A DNA stretch of 64,000 nt, taken from assembly GCF_001039355.2 (NCBI RefSeq), contig NW_019775467.1:126628-190627 (forward strand), written 5' to 3'. Below, piece after piece: positions 24,834 to 37,400 of the stretch (position 1 is its first letter; each line of letters starts with the position of its first letter). The notes beneath the pieces were generated by a model. The model was not told the origin of the DNA. It made no database searches and saw only the letters and a program-made list of their open reading frames with translations. Both the position numbers and the translations under genes were made by a program. The DNA comes from Lingula anatina (taxonomy: Eukaryota; Brachiopoda; Lingulata; Lingulida; Lingulidae).

Positions 24834-25715
24834 CTAAGAGTTACCAAGCAGAGCAACTACTTCACTTCTTTTCCTGAATGATTTGATTATAAAGTTGGAG
24901 AGGGACACTACAGTATCTTTGTTGGCACTGTTAAATACATGGGATAATTGACTGTCTGGTGACCTTGTATCAGCTTTTAGGATTGAGGTTTTATTGAAAA
25001 AGGTGACTCGGTCTGCTTTGTACATTGGGCATTGGAATATAAAATGGTATTCATCTTCAATTACCCCTTGGGTGCACAGGTGACAGATTCTGTCGCATCT
25101 TTCAGTTTCTGGCCTGGTGTGCCGCCCAGTTTCGATGTGGAGTTTATGGTCACTAAGACGTAGTTTAGCAAGGGTTGACAAGGTGTCGCAATTTGTTATT
25201 TTATCAACATAAGTTGCCCTTTCACACTTTTGGTTAAGTATACGAAAGAGAGACAATTTACTGTTGGCTTGAAGTTTGCTATTGCATATTTGGGTAAACT
25301 GGGCAGTTTGTCTTTGTTTGAAAATTGGGTGAAGTTTTTTGGAGGTGACTGGCTAAGCCACACATCTCCAAGGCCAAATGTGAAAAGGATATTTCGGATC
25401 CCCTCAGACCATGACGTACAAGCTGGTCTGAGTGAGTTAACTGCAGGAGAAACATAAGGTGTCAGCAACTTGTAACTATTTATCTCTTGTATGTATGCTT
25501 GTTTCATTAGTGTATCATCAGACATTTGAATAATTTACACCATAGTTTGACAGATGCAAACTGTATTTTGGTATAGAGGGGAAGGCGGCCAAGTTCAGTA
25601 TACACACCAAAGTTTGATACGTTTTGATGGAGGCCAAGGATTTGTTTGCAAAATTTTAAGTGTAACTTTTCTGTAGGGCAGTTATCCGTTGACACAGAGT
25701 AGCCCCATATCTCTG
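24834..25715 (-). pseudogene. non-LTR retrotransposon, C-terminal fragment with frameshifts
   Basis: Three overlapping - strand frames read in order. 25695-25507 begins PTEKLHLKFCKQILGLHQNV, then a GVYTELGRLPLYTKI block. The 25525-25196 frame is next. 25256-24834 has LRLSDHKLHIETGRH, then RICHLCTQGVIEDEYHFIFQ and CPMY. The LC...EDEYHF...CP pattern is the zinc-binding-like tail found at the C-terminus of many animal LINE reverse transcriptases. At least two frame changes are needed, so it is a remnant. It interrupts a repeat whose uninterrupted relative lies at 21238-21345. Confidence 0.75.
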
Positions 25716-25853
25716 AGCAATATGATCAAAATATTCCCAGATATCGTTAAGCATGCAAGCAGGAATATTTACAATTATTATGTACCTAAGAAATCCAATA
25801 TACTTTTTTTGAGCTGAAGTATTGTGTACCTGTGAATGGAAACTTCACTTATC

Positions 25854-26210
25854 AAGAATGATGTGATTTTTTTCTTTAGACAACAGCTTATATTGAGATA
25901 GTTTTACCTCCAATATTTCGATGTCTATCAGGACATCTTCTTCAGGGTATGAGGCTATCCAGGTGAATGGCCTCTATTCAGAAGATGTACTTGCCCCCCT
26001 CCACCTATTGTCTTAGGAAAGGGAGGTAGAGGTCAGGGAGGATGGCACCATCATTTCTGTTGAGACTGGTCCCTGTCTTTTTGATGCGGATGGCTTCCAT
26101 GACCTTTCTGTGATTTTCCCTTGGTTCACTGTCAATCACTTTATTTTGTCCTGATAGACATCGAAATATTGGAGGTAAAACTATCTCAAGAAAAAAATCA
26201 CATCATTCTT
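25854..26210 (-). pseudogene. Penelope-like element end with long inverted termini
   Basis: The 357-bp unit has inverted ends: AAGAATGATGTGATTTTTTT at the left is exactly complementary to the right end, and a second block (GAGATAGTTTTACCTCCAAT, ATTTCGATGTCTATCAGGAC) is also inverted. Between them, the - strand reads NHRKVMEAIRIKKTG, SLNRNDG and LPDLYLPFL, which matches the C-terminal tail of the GIY-YIG endonuclease of Penelope-like elements. Such elements often carry inverted terminal arrangements. Dead copy. Confidence 0.7.
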
Positions 26211-27460
26211 ATAACTGAACACAGCTGATGAAATTCTTCTCTGATACACTTATAAGTTCTGACATAAGTTTATTTAGTAAGAAAACCATTTTGCTACTTA
26301 TGTGTTGTGGGATACGCGAACCCCAAATCTAATTGCATATTTTAAGATGTCTTATATCTCTGAAAATGTTTAAATTATCATCATTGTAAATGTAATATAA
26401 AGTATGACACAAATATCAATTGTTTGATTTACAAAAATATTGGAAATATACTGACTGTCAATGAAAACGCATCAGAAAACTTTCTTGTACTTTTTTGCTG
26501 AGAATCGACTCCAACCATATAAACGAATACAAATGCACTTGTTTGGTCATAATGGAGTGGGCTGACCACTATTTCATATTTCACACGAAAACTCTTATTT
26601 TCTTAATGTGCCAAAGGAACTTAAAATATTATTTGATAAATAAATGATGCGTTTTCATTGACTGTCAGCATAAAAATATACACAATACATAACATATAGT
26701 TCTGACTGAAGCACAGTAATAAGTCTCAATAATGTTTTTATAAACCACTGCTATAACATATTTGGGTCTGATTCGTCCCCAGTGCACATTTTTGGAGCTA
26801 AATATTTATCATGTACTTGCAGCCGAAGATAGAATATATTTTGTTTCAATCATTTCCATTGTAAATGTAAAATATATACCAATTTTTGTGCTACCAGGAT
26901 GGCGGTCTGAAACTGTAAGAAATGTTAAGATGATGAAAAGCTTTAGTTCTTATTTCAATAGTTTTAATATGATAAATACATTTACAAACCAAAGTATAAT
27001 CAGGTCTTTTTTGTTATCATCTTAAGTGATCATAATCATATCAATGTATTCTGAGACATAATTTTCATGCATAGACATCAGAAAAGCATATGAATTAGTG
27101 GTGGGGTTCAGGCAGACCCATGTTGTACAGGTTGGTACTTTTTAGCTACTGTACTGATGACGATTAAGTAAACTGACTTTTATGCTTACTTGTACCTATT
27201 AAAATGTCAATCAGATAAATCGTTAACTGATTGGTTAATTCAAATCCACTTCCATTCCCGCAAGGAGGAGAGAACCGATGGCTCCGTATAATCCCTATCT
27301 AAAGGATTACTAGGCTTGTAACAAGGATATTAAAACTTCCAAGGTGTGGGATATTGTCTAACACTACTTATATTCTCCGCTAGCAATATACATATATCAC
27401 GGAGAATATACCTGTAGTTGATACACTATGGAAAATTGCTGTACCCATGGTGACGGGCCA
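26211..27460. other. non-coding, no gene seen
   Basis: AT-rich DNA upstream of the GBP-like gene. No exon recognised; may hold regulatory sequence. Confidence 0.5.
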
Positions 27461-27471
27461 TGGGGAGCTAG

Positions 27472-27559
27472 TATAGAAAGACACGAAAACGAACAAAGTT
27501 AGTCTGTTCTCTCCATTTTAATTTACATAAGTCTCTACAGCTTCACCTAATTTAATACG
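27472..27559 (+). promoter_or_regulatory. candidate promoter and 5' untranslated exon of the GBP-like gene
   Basis: A TATA-like word (GTATAGAAAG, 27471-27480) is followed by GAAAACGAAC (27485-27494), one change from the interferon-stimulated response element core GAAANNGAAA, and then by a strong splice donor ACG|GTAAGTG with the exon ending at 27559. The first coding exon 610 bp downstream has an acceptor just before its ATG, so an upstream non-coding exon is expected. The assignment is inference. Confidence 0.35.
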
Positions 27560-28187
27560 GTAAGTGATACAGACAGAAAATCATGTCATAAACTAATACA
27601 TTTTATTCAAATTTAATTTGATTCTGTTCAACATTTACCAATGTCAGGTGATTCTGTGATAACGTAAACTAAGCATAGGCAAAATAGAGGATAATATCTA
27701 CAAATCAACTGGGAATGTGTTACTGCCAAGAAAGCAAAACATATTTCCCATAAAATGGTGTTGGTTAAATACCCACCTACCTGTATCATGCACATTTCGT
27801 GCCTTTCGAAATATCTATAACTTTTTGGTCTGCGTGGTATGTATCACTGGTTCCGGTCCCACAAATAGGGTAATTGGGTTGAAGTGATCTCCTTTTCAAT
27901 GAAAATTTTACTATTAGAATATTTTTCATTATCATAGTATAAAAAATAAAAAAGTTGGACGAATCAAAACGTCCACTTTGAGTTCACATTAAAGTTTTCT
28001 CTCTACGTGTTTGGATAGTGTTTATGTACATATATATTACCAAAGCCAGTTGTTTGCGTTTTTCATAATGTACATTCCAATTATTTGTTCTAAACAAATA
28101 AATTCCAAATTACAGTGTATATTGTGTATACACAACAACGAAAGTACACCATATCCTCATTCTTGTACAGACACAAACTGTGGAAAC

Positions 28188-28480
28188 ATGGCTGCAGGGG
28201 ACATATCGCTGACGGCCCCTCATAGTCGACAGGGCTACGAGATATTGCCCATCTCCCAAAGAGATCTAGCAAAAAGGCGAACATCTGTGCCTCTGATTTT
28301 GCCGAACGACTATCAGTATGATTCGTCTTCAGGCAAGATTGTTCAGCAAACAGATGTGATAAGAACCCATCTGGTCCTGGTGGACGAGGCAGTGGAGCTG
28401 CTGCAAGATGTAACAGACCCGGTCAGTGTAGTGGGGGTTTGTGGACCAGCACGGAGTGGAAAGTCTTACGTTTTATCAAG
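28188..28480 (+). CDS. GBP-like gene, coding exon 1
   Basis: The ATG at 28188 lies 18 bases after a good acceptor (TTCTTGTACAG, ending 28170). The open frame continues upstream of the acceptor, but that part is AT-rich, intron-like sequence, so I prefer this start. It encodes a 90-residue leader and then the P-loop GPARSGKS. The donor is CAAG|GTATGTG after 28480, phase 2. Confidence 0.85.
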
Positions 28481-29606
28481 GTATGTGTATTGGTATGTGG
28501 CCAATTTGATTTGATAAGAAGTTTGATTGGTTGATAGCAGAAGTTTCTGATAACAAAAATAGGGAACCACAAGTCTGTGAAGGCTGCATGTGAAATACAA
28601 CCAATTCGCGAGATGTTTTCGTAATGACTACTGCCTTTCCGAGATATAGTGCAAATTAAGAGTCCTGATGTCCTTATGCTGCCTATTGTTGATTAAACGA
28701 GTTTTTTTCACTTTGCAGGATGGTTGGAGCCCATGATGCGTTTGAGCTTGGGAATGAAATGAACCCTCAGACGTTCGGTATTTGGATGGGAACAAAAGTT
28801 TTGAAAAATATAAAGAAAGGATTCACCACTATCTTGATAGACAGCGAGGGGACGGGTGAGTATATTTATATGTCTCATGCGAGTCAATCATGGAGGGACA
28901 CAACGTACGCTCTACATGAATAAAGACACTATTTGAATGTGGTTCTTATGTATCATTACAAGTCTATTGCAGACACAATGATGGGGTTTCTCAGGCCAAA
29001 CACAATGGTCACTATTTCACATTTTATGTCTTAGTCTCTCAACCCAGTTTGTCATATATGTACTGCTTTGCTTGTGAATGCCTTTACCCTACATTAAAGT
29101 GGCCCAAAGTAATGTTTTATCCTATTTTTTCTATTCATACCTTTTTTTAGAAGGGCACGAAAATAAACGTCTTTCATAAAATTGTGTCTGACAGTTATAT
29201 ATAGATCACTACAAGTAAAGTAAACTGCAAGTCATGTCACCTCCCGACTTGATGCATGATATAAAACAGATTAAATTATACAAGATATAAGGTCATGGTA
29301 AAAAACACACAAAAACAGGCCATTTCATTTATAGTGAATGCCTGGAAGGCATTGTAAGCTCTGAACGGCTGGCCAGTCATTTTGATATGAATTATTTTAT
29401 TTCGTGCCTAATACACCTAATACATATATACTTTGACCGTTAGAACGAAATGCCACTTTTAAAACTCCAGTGAACCATTACTGTGCCCTCTACTACTCTA
29501 CTAGTGCAGTTGTGGATTTTGGGGTTGTACGGGGGGGAGGTCCAAGAGTTCCCTCTTAAAATTAGAATTTTGACTAGCTGAATCATAGTCCTAAACCGTA
29601 CCAAAT

Positions 29607-29671
<65 letters not shown>

Positions 29672-30387
29672 AAAAAAATAAATGAATAAATAAGTAAACA
29701 CGGAGCGTGACGGCACTATATGACGTCGCACGTCGTGGCAGTTAACGCCACCTTGTGACGGCTAATGGTTATAATTTCTGTTCGTTTATTCAGAGTATCT
29801 GGCGTAAACATAATTAACAGTTTTTCGTCTAGACAAAGGCTGCATATATGTAGGTGTTGGTTCCACCTTTGTGTTGCGGATTTTTTATGATGGCCCACCT
29901 TATTTTTTAATCTCCAAATATATTTTGATAGCCCAATATCTGTTGCATTTTTTTGTCCCTAAATAATGTAGTGTGGCCGTTAAATCTTGCCCACGACAAA
30001 GGCCTATATACTTCATACACTTGTTCTTCGTAGTGACCACCAGTACTGCTTGATACACCGTATTGCTACACAAACATTCCCCTCGCAAAGGCCACTTGTT
30101 TGGCAATCTACAACTGCATTTATTCTCTTGCGTTTGTCTTTAAACTGGAGGAAGATATGACCAATTGATGTTTTAACGTTTTTTTAGTAAGGTGGGTTAA
30201 ACGAAATCACTCTTCTGTTGAGCCATCTCTTTTCACTGGAGCAAAAATTGCTAGGCCAATGTTGACCCCCCTCCCCCCTCCCCCCTTAGTGATTTTCATT
30301 CACTATGTTTTCCTGATAGCTTAGGTCATGAGCTTTTATTTTCTGCTTGTTTGCCATTAAACTGGTGGTGGTGGTGGTGGTGGTGGT

Positions 30388-30435
<48 letters not shown>

Positions 30436-33400
30436 ACAGCCGTTGCCATGGTAACGTCTGAGATTAAACGTTGACATTTCTGAGATCAAAAGAATATTAA
30501 ATAATTCAAATGTATTAAGTAAATGGAATTCAAAATCATTTCAGGTGTATAGGTTTAGAGCTGCACTATTCTTTACGATTCTCAAAATTTTCAAAGATGG
30601 CGGCAAATTCAAGATTGCAGCCATTTTTTGCTCATTTTTGAGTAATTTTAATTATTTTCAATTTTTGAGCTTTCATTTAATTATTAAGAAATTGCAATGT
30701 AGCATGTGTTTTGATGTTCGTGAATGGCCAAATGCCTCTGCTTTCTGCCTAAAGTGCTTGTTGAAGATGTAACCTTTATTTTTGACGTAAAATCCTAAAA
30801 TCCAAGATAGCTGCCACAAAACATGACTTTTAGATACAGCTGTCCCAACTGGAAAAATGCCACATTAATCATCCCAAATTACATTCTTAATTACTTTTTT
30901 GGTACTGAATATGAACCTAGGACCCTTTCAAGTAATTTGTGATAATTCAGATTGCTAATGACTTTTAAAATTCCAAATGGTCGCCAATTTAGTTACACAT
31001 GAAATGACATAATACATTTTCCAATACAAAATATACAATTTAATAAACTCAAGCTAGCTTAGCCCTATTAGCAATTTTATTGTACTATGACTTTCTGATA
31101 GCTAAGGCCCTAAGTTAAAATATTCTGCTTGTTTGCTATGTAAAAGGTGATGGGTGTGACAGATTTAACTGTTGCCATAATAACATAGGGGTTTTTTAAT
31201 TGTAATTTCTGAGACCTTTCAATTGCCATGTATTTCAAATATATGAACTCAATGTATTGTAAACTTTAAAAAAATTAGATTTGGACGTCAGTTATTAATG
31301 AAATTATTTGAAAAATTAATCATAGTTAAATTGCCAAAATTGCAGCCAATTCAAGTTAGAGACAGATTTATGTTAAATGTACCTCTTATTACTGAAAGTA
31401 GCTTTTTGTAAACTTTGAAAGCAGCATTGGATTTTAAAAAATGTTAGGTTTTTGGATATGCTGATATGATGTGAAATGCATAATTACTGTCTACAGAAAT
31501 TGTTACTCCTACACCCTCATTTTTAAGTGTAAAATCCTGAAACCCAAGGTGAACGCAAAACATGGTTTATACACATTGCTGTGCTGACCGAATATATGTT
31601 TAATTTTCATTTAATTTACATTCCAAAATCCATCATGGCCAAAAAATGGCCATGACAGTGCAGGTATATGTAATAACATACCCTTTATACACTGCTTTTA
31701 TGGAAACACTTGTCTCAGAAATGGTAATTCGAACCCCTGTGTAAGTATGGCAATGACTGGGTCAGTCACCCCCACCACCAGTTAAATAGAAACAAGCAAA
31801 AAATGAGATCTTAGGATGTAAGCTATATATAATAGTAAATAAAACTCGATAAAGGGGAGGGTTAGTTTCAGCTTAATAAAATCAATCTAAGTAACATTCT
31901 TGTTGAATATAAATTGTATAATTTTCTATCAATTTTTAAGCCAGAGTGTATCATATTGACTATAAATATATAGTCCCTTTTACTCATGGACAGTCATTTC
32001 TTTCAAATGCGACAGAATGCATTAGTATATAAACTCAAAAGTATTCTTTTCCATGTCAAATGTGAGTGGTTAGCATGTACTTGAATATTTCAAGAAAGGA
32101 CAGCTAAATGTAAAAGACATGTTTTGTGGCAGCCATGATAGATTTCAGGATTTTTCACCTCAATTAAAAAGACTACACCTTAAACAAACAGAAAGTGGAG
32201 ACTCCATGCTACACTGGTACATCAAAACATCTCCCATATTCCAATTCCTTAATAATTAAATAAGAATTAAAATGTTACAAATTATCAAAATTTCTTTAAA
32301 AAACAAAAAATGGCCGCCATCTTGGATTTGCCGCCATCTTGGAAAATTTTGTTAATCCTTAAGTATAGTGCACTTCTAAGACTACATGTCTGAAATGATT
32401 TTGAATTCTTTGTAGTTAATGTATTGAAATATTTTAGATTTTGTTGGTCTCAGAAATGTCAATTTTAACCCGTGTGTTACCATGACAACGGCTGTAACAC
32501 CCACACCCACCACCAAAACAGAATAGTTACCCGTGTTGAAGGCTTGTCGAGATAAATGCAGTACGCGGAAGACGCACACGCTGTTAGGCACGTGACCTTA
32601 AACGAGCACACCCTAATGCTAATTGTGTGTGAATTTGGTGACATTTGATGGCGTCTTTTCAATTTAATAGACATTTCTTTACATCTGTAGAAGTCACAGT
32701 GAAACAGTGGATTTTACTCAATGGTGTAAAATATTTATATTTTCACAACTATTTTGTATATTTTAAAAACCATTAATCATGTTAGACACGGTATCTGTAA
32801 TAAAAAAACACTATTGCTAACAATTAACAGCTGTGAGGATATCATTTGTAAATAAAAGTACATGGAAATGGGGGTGGGACAACCTTTTTGACCAATGTTG
32901 TAGCTCGGTTGTGCGTTCGGCTTAACAAACGTGAAAAGAGAAGATTATTAAAGGTCCAATTATATCATTCACGTATTGCTTGGCATTGATACAACGAAGC
33001 TTTACTCAGGCACAGTTAAAACCATCATGCATCTGAGTAAATTTACTCTCCTTGTTGCAACCGGGCCCTGGTGACTACTGTTAATATTGAAAAGAAACAG
33101 TCATAGCTTTAGACTAGTTTTTACATTTGAATACCATGCTCTTGGTACTGAACATCATTACAGTTTCGGATCAGTGTTAAATGATATGATACAGTATACA
33201 CTCCCTACACACATTAAACGTCATTGTCCCCATATTTAGTAATTGCAATTCTAGCATCAGTGGGCTTCAAAACAACGTGACTGTATTTTGTTTTTTATAT
33301 TTCAGTATATGTACATACATTCTGTTTTCAATCTCGAGAATTGTCTGGATCAAGGTTTTTTATAATTTACTGAATTGATCTGAATACTGTCACGATAAAT

Positions 33401-34460
33401 ATATTGTCTGTCTTGCTCAATCTTGATCCCGTTTACAGCTCTACCAGTACTTACAGTAACAGTTCTACAAAACCTCTTTTTAAAATTGCAAAACATATTG
33501 ACCCACTTAAGCACTGGTTGACTACTGTTGACCACGACGCATACTGGTAGTCTTGGCCCACATTTGCTACATGAACGTTGTGCTTTTTCCAATTTCCAGA
33601 GTTTGAAGGAAGTTGTTGTTGAGGATAAGGGGTTACACGTGAGGGACTCGGTGGATTTTACAATTGCTATGCCGAAACCTGTGAATCTCATAACAATTGC
33701 TGTAGAGGTATTCATTATCTATCAACTTGATAATTTAATCCACTGTTACAGTATCTTTCTATTCAGTTTCTTTCCTTGACTTTTAGATGCTTTTGATGCC
33801 GAAGCTGCCAATGATGTCGGTATAATGGTAATGACAGTGCTGCTTACATCACAGCTGATTTATAACAGCGTCAAAGCGCCGAAGAAAAAGGATCTAGAAG
33901 AACTCAAGTAAGCCCACGCAAAGATTAATAATTATATTTCATTGAACATACAGCATAGCTCATCATTGAACGTGCATCATATGAACGTTTTCCTTTCATC
34001 TAATTACACGCAAAATATTGCTTACTGCCTTTACATCAAATTTTAAATGCCACTTCTCTTACACATTACGGAATTTTATCATTTTTCGCCTTTTATTAGA
34101 TGTGTGGCTGTCGTAAACTTGGTATATTATGCCCAAACTTGCTTCATGGTACATAGATACATGTCAGGTTAAAGTAAAAGCTTTTTTTTTAAACTATTTT
34201 GCTTAATGATTTGTTGTATTTTGTCAATTAGTCATTTTTCCCACGTTGGCAATTTACAAGGTGAGACTAAACTATATACTTTACGCCAGACACCAGAACA
34301 TTCATAGTAAGGCCGAAAAATGTTTTGTGTTTCTCCACAAGAATTTATTTTTGAAAATGGTGTGGTACAACGATTTTCTCTTTTAACATTCCGTCTGTTT
34401 ATAGACATTCAGTCTAGATCCCCACAATTCAGCAATGCATCTTTGGTCTGAGTGCTGGCT

Positions 34461-34495
<35 letters not shown>

Positions 34496-37400
34496 TGCTA
34501 AAGCGCAAACACAAACTTCTCATTGCGTATTAAAGTGAAAATTCTATTTAAAGTTTTATTCAATTAAAAGTTTTGTTTAATTTTAAGTATTTCTGTTTGC
34601 TGAGACTTATATGCCACTAATGCTTTTGCTTAATGAAATTTTGTAATTATGGGTCTATAACTCCATAACACAATTATCTAAACTAAAATGACGGCACGGG
34701 ATTGAAGCCCGTACACTTATGGTCAACTTTTGTCAATATATGTGATAAAATCTTGTTCAGGAATGAAGTTACACCCAAACCGATTGCAATCTCACCTCAA
34801 AATACAGAGGTGTTAAATTGACGGTAAAAGCTTTGAGTTGCCTATGCTGATACATGTACATAGCAACGAGAAATACATTACAAACGCTGATATATTTTAT
34901 TTTTGAGGAGAGTATTGTTGTTTTAAATCAGCACAAAGGGAGATGCATTGTCGGATAATCAAATGTTGGAAAAACCTCATCTCTATGATAATTAATCCTA
35001 ACAGTACCCTGAAATAGTATAAAAATAGGAAGGTTCGTTATCTTTATCTGCATCTTTAAAGGGTCAGCCTCAGCGTCTACTTCCATGATGTGTTTTCCCG
35101 CCAGCATGATCTGGTTTCAACAAGGTCACATCACGAGAGTCAAGATACCCGGTAGCTGAAGCATGAAAATGTCCTCCGTACTTAAAAAAATTAGATTTTT
35201 TAGATTTTTTTAGATTTTTTTCAAAATTGTTACAGAATTGTGGAATTATATTCATGCATCACTAGGAGTGGGGGTTGAAAATAAATTGCCGATTTCCTGA
35301 GTCTACTTTTGTGGAAGGAAATTGTGTAAACCGATGTGACAGGAATGCTAGTCCTAGGAATGGAAGTCCGGGATCCCATATGATAAGTACAGGCTACTGT
35401 TGGTCGGAGTATTGGGGTTAGTATGTGGGACGAATGTCTCCTCTACAAAGTAATGGAGAAAGGACTACTGTTCAGACTTCCATTCCATTCCTGTCACGCC
35501 GGTGTCAAGCAACACAGAATCCTGCCATTCTAGGGTCCGGCGGACCCGGTGTTTTAAAACTGAGAGTCCGGCGGACTCTCTGTCTCGAAATAACGGGTCC
35601 CGGACTCTATGTTCTGAAATGTAGAGTCCCCCTAGACACTCTATCTCAGTACGGAAAGTCCTAGGACCCTACGTTTTAATACTGAGTGTCCGCATTGAAG
35701 AGCAATAATGAAATCTCACACTTAAAACTTGCAATTTAAAAATGAAATTGAACATGATGTTAACTGATATGGAGGTAAGAATTATAAGAATTAAAGGTAA
35801 AAAAAAAACATTATTAACCTCTGCTAAAGTGTAACGCGTAGTATAAACGTGCATTGTTCGCATTTCATAAACTTTAATTTGCAGGATTATCTTTTGTGTG
35901 CAATTGAGAAAGAACATAAGAAATAAAACTTAAGAAATATAAATTTATTCAGAATACATAAGATCCTTTGGTGAACTTCCTGATTTTACAAAAAAAAGTT
36001 TATTTTATTAATCAGTATAGTAATTGTTTTTTCTCCTCATTGTCCGTTGTCACCCGCATTTCCATCATCATGCAAACTTGATGAAACATCTGTGCCAGTG
36101 CTTCGTCTAAAATGAGAAAAATATAATCCATAGTTTCACATTATAAATATATTTTAAAGTACATGTAGATATCAAATCCTTTCTTGTTGATACAATCTCG
36201 CTTTATTGTTGTCCATATAATACACAATGGAAAAAAACTTTAATTAAGATTTCTAATGTTATTGAGAAACATGGAATACATTCCTTTTGGGTTGATTTCA
36301 TTTTAATTTAGGGTATGCGGGTATGCAACTTAAATTAAAACTTTATATAAATTGTTAAACAAAATTAAATGAGTACATTTTCAATTACACTCCATAAGCA
36401 TGTATATTTAATAACTAATTAATGTCGTCAGTTTCCAGAAAATACATATTTTGCACAATTTGGCATTGATGCACTGTATAACGCAAGCTGTCACACATTT
36501 ATGAGTGGTAGTCATTGTAGCCTAAAATACGCATATAGTCTAGAGAAAAGAAACGTTTTGCACATCGATTCATTGTGTACCACTAGCTTACACACATGTA
36601 CGAGTGGTATTCAAATAAGTCACGTGTATATATAGTCTTAAGCATCACAATGCAGTGGGATATGTGTGAAATATATTTTAAGTAAGTTTAATTAAAAAAA
36701 GGTATGAAGTGTAATCAAAAGTGAGTATAACAGATTTTATTGCGGAATTAAACACAATAAATGGACAGTAAGTTGAATATTTAACTATAAATTTTTGGGA
36801 GGAGTCCTACGGACCCCTGGTTTCTGAAATAACGGGTCCCGGACTTGCTGTCATGGGGGACCTTCTGGTACATGACACCGGTGTAACGTGACAGAGAGAC
36901 CCCATGACAGAGAGTTCGCTTGCCAATCATTTGCGTAGGTAAGCCTAGATTTTAACCCACTTAGGTCAGGCTAACCCTAACCATTATAACTAAATGTAGG
37001 GTGGACTTTCTGTTACACGAACCCTCAGTTTCGTTACACTGGTGGCAAAATATTTGTATTGTTATTTTAATTCACCCACTTTCCAACCAAAATGCCACAC
37101 AGCACAACAGCTTCTACGTCTCAGATTATAGTTTATAATGGCTTTTTTTTCTCACTAGTATTTACCACTTCTATATCCCTCCTCCCAAAAATGCTGATAA
37201 TTAAGTGCAATTCCTTAATTTGGAACAACATTTTAGTGGAACAGATACGCCCCCTCCTTACAAGAACGTAGTTAGTTTGTCCACAGCTCGTTTGCTGTTG
37301 GAAGACCTGTGAACGATTGTCACTCAGGGTGTATAGTACATGTATATGGGTCGAATGTCACCTGTCAGGTCTGCCAACGTCCAGGTACAGCGCAAGGTTA

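Noticed and set aside
28011-28170. Upstream in-frame start of the GBP-like exon
   Set aside because: The sequence is AT-rich without protein-like pattern, and a good acceptor at 28169-28170 precedes the ATG at 28188.
35535-35693. CRISPR-like array (regular 30-bp units)
   Set aside because: The genome is eukaryotic, there are no conserved repeats with unique spacers of the right form, and no cas genes; it is a degenerate tandem repeat.
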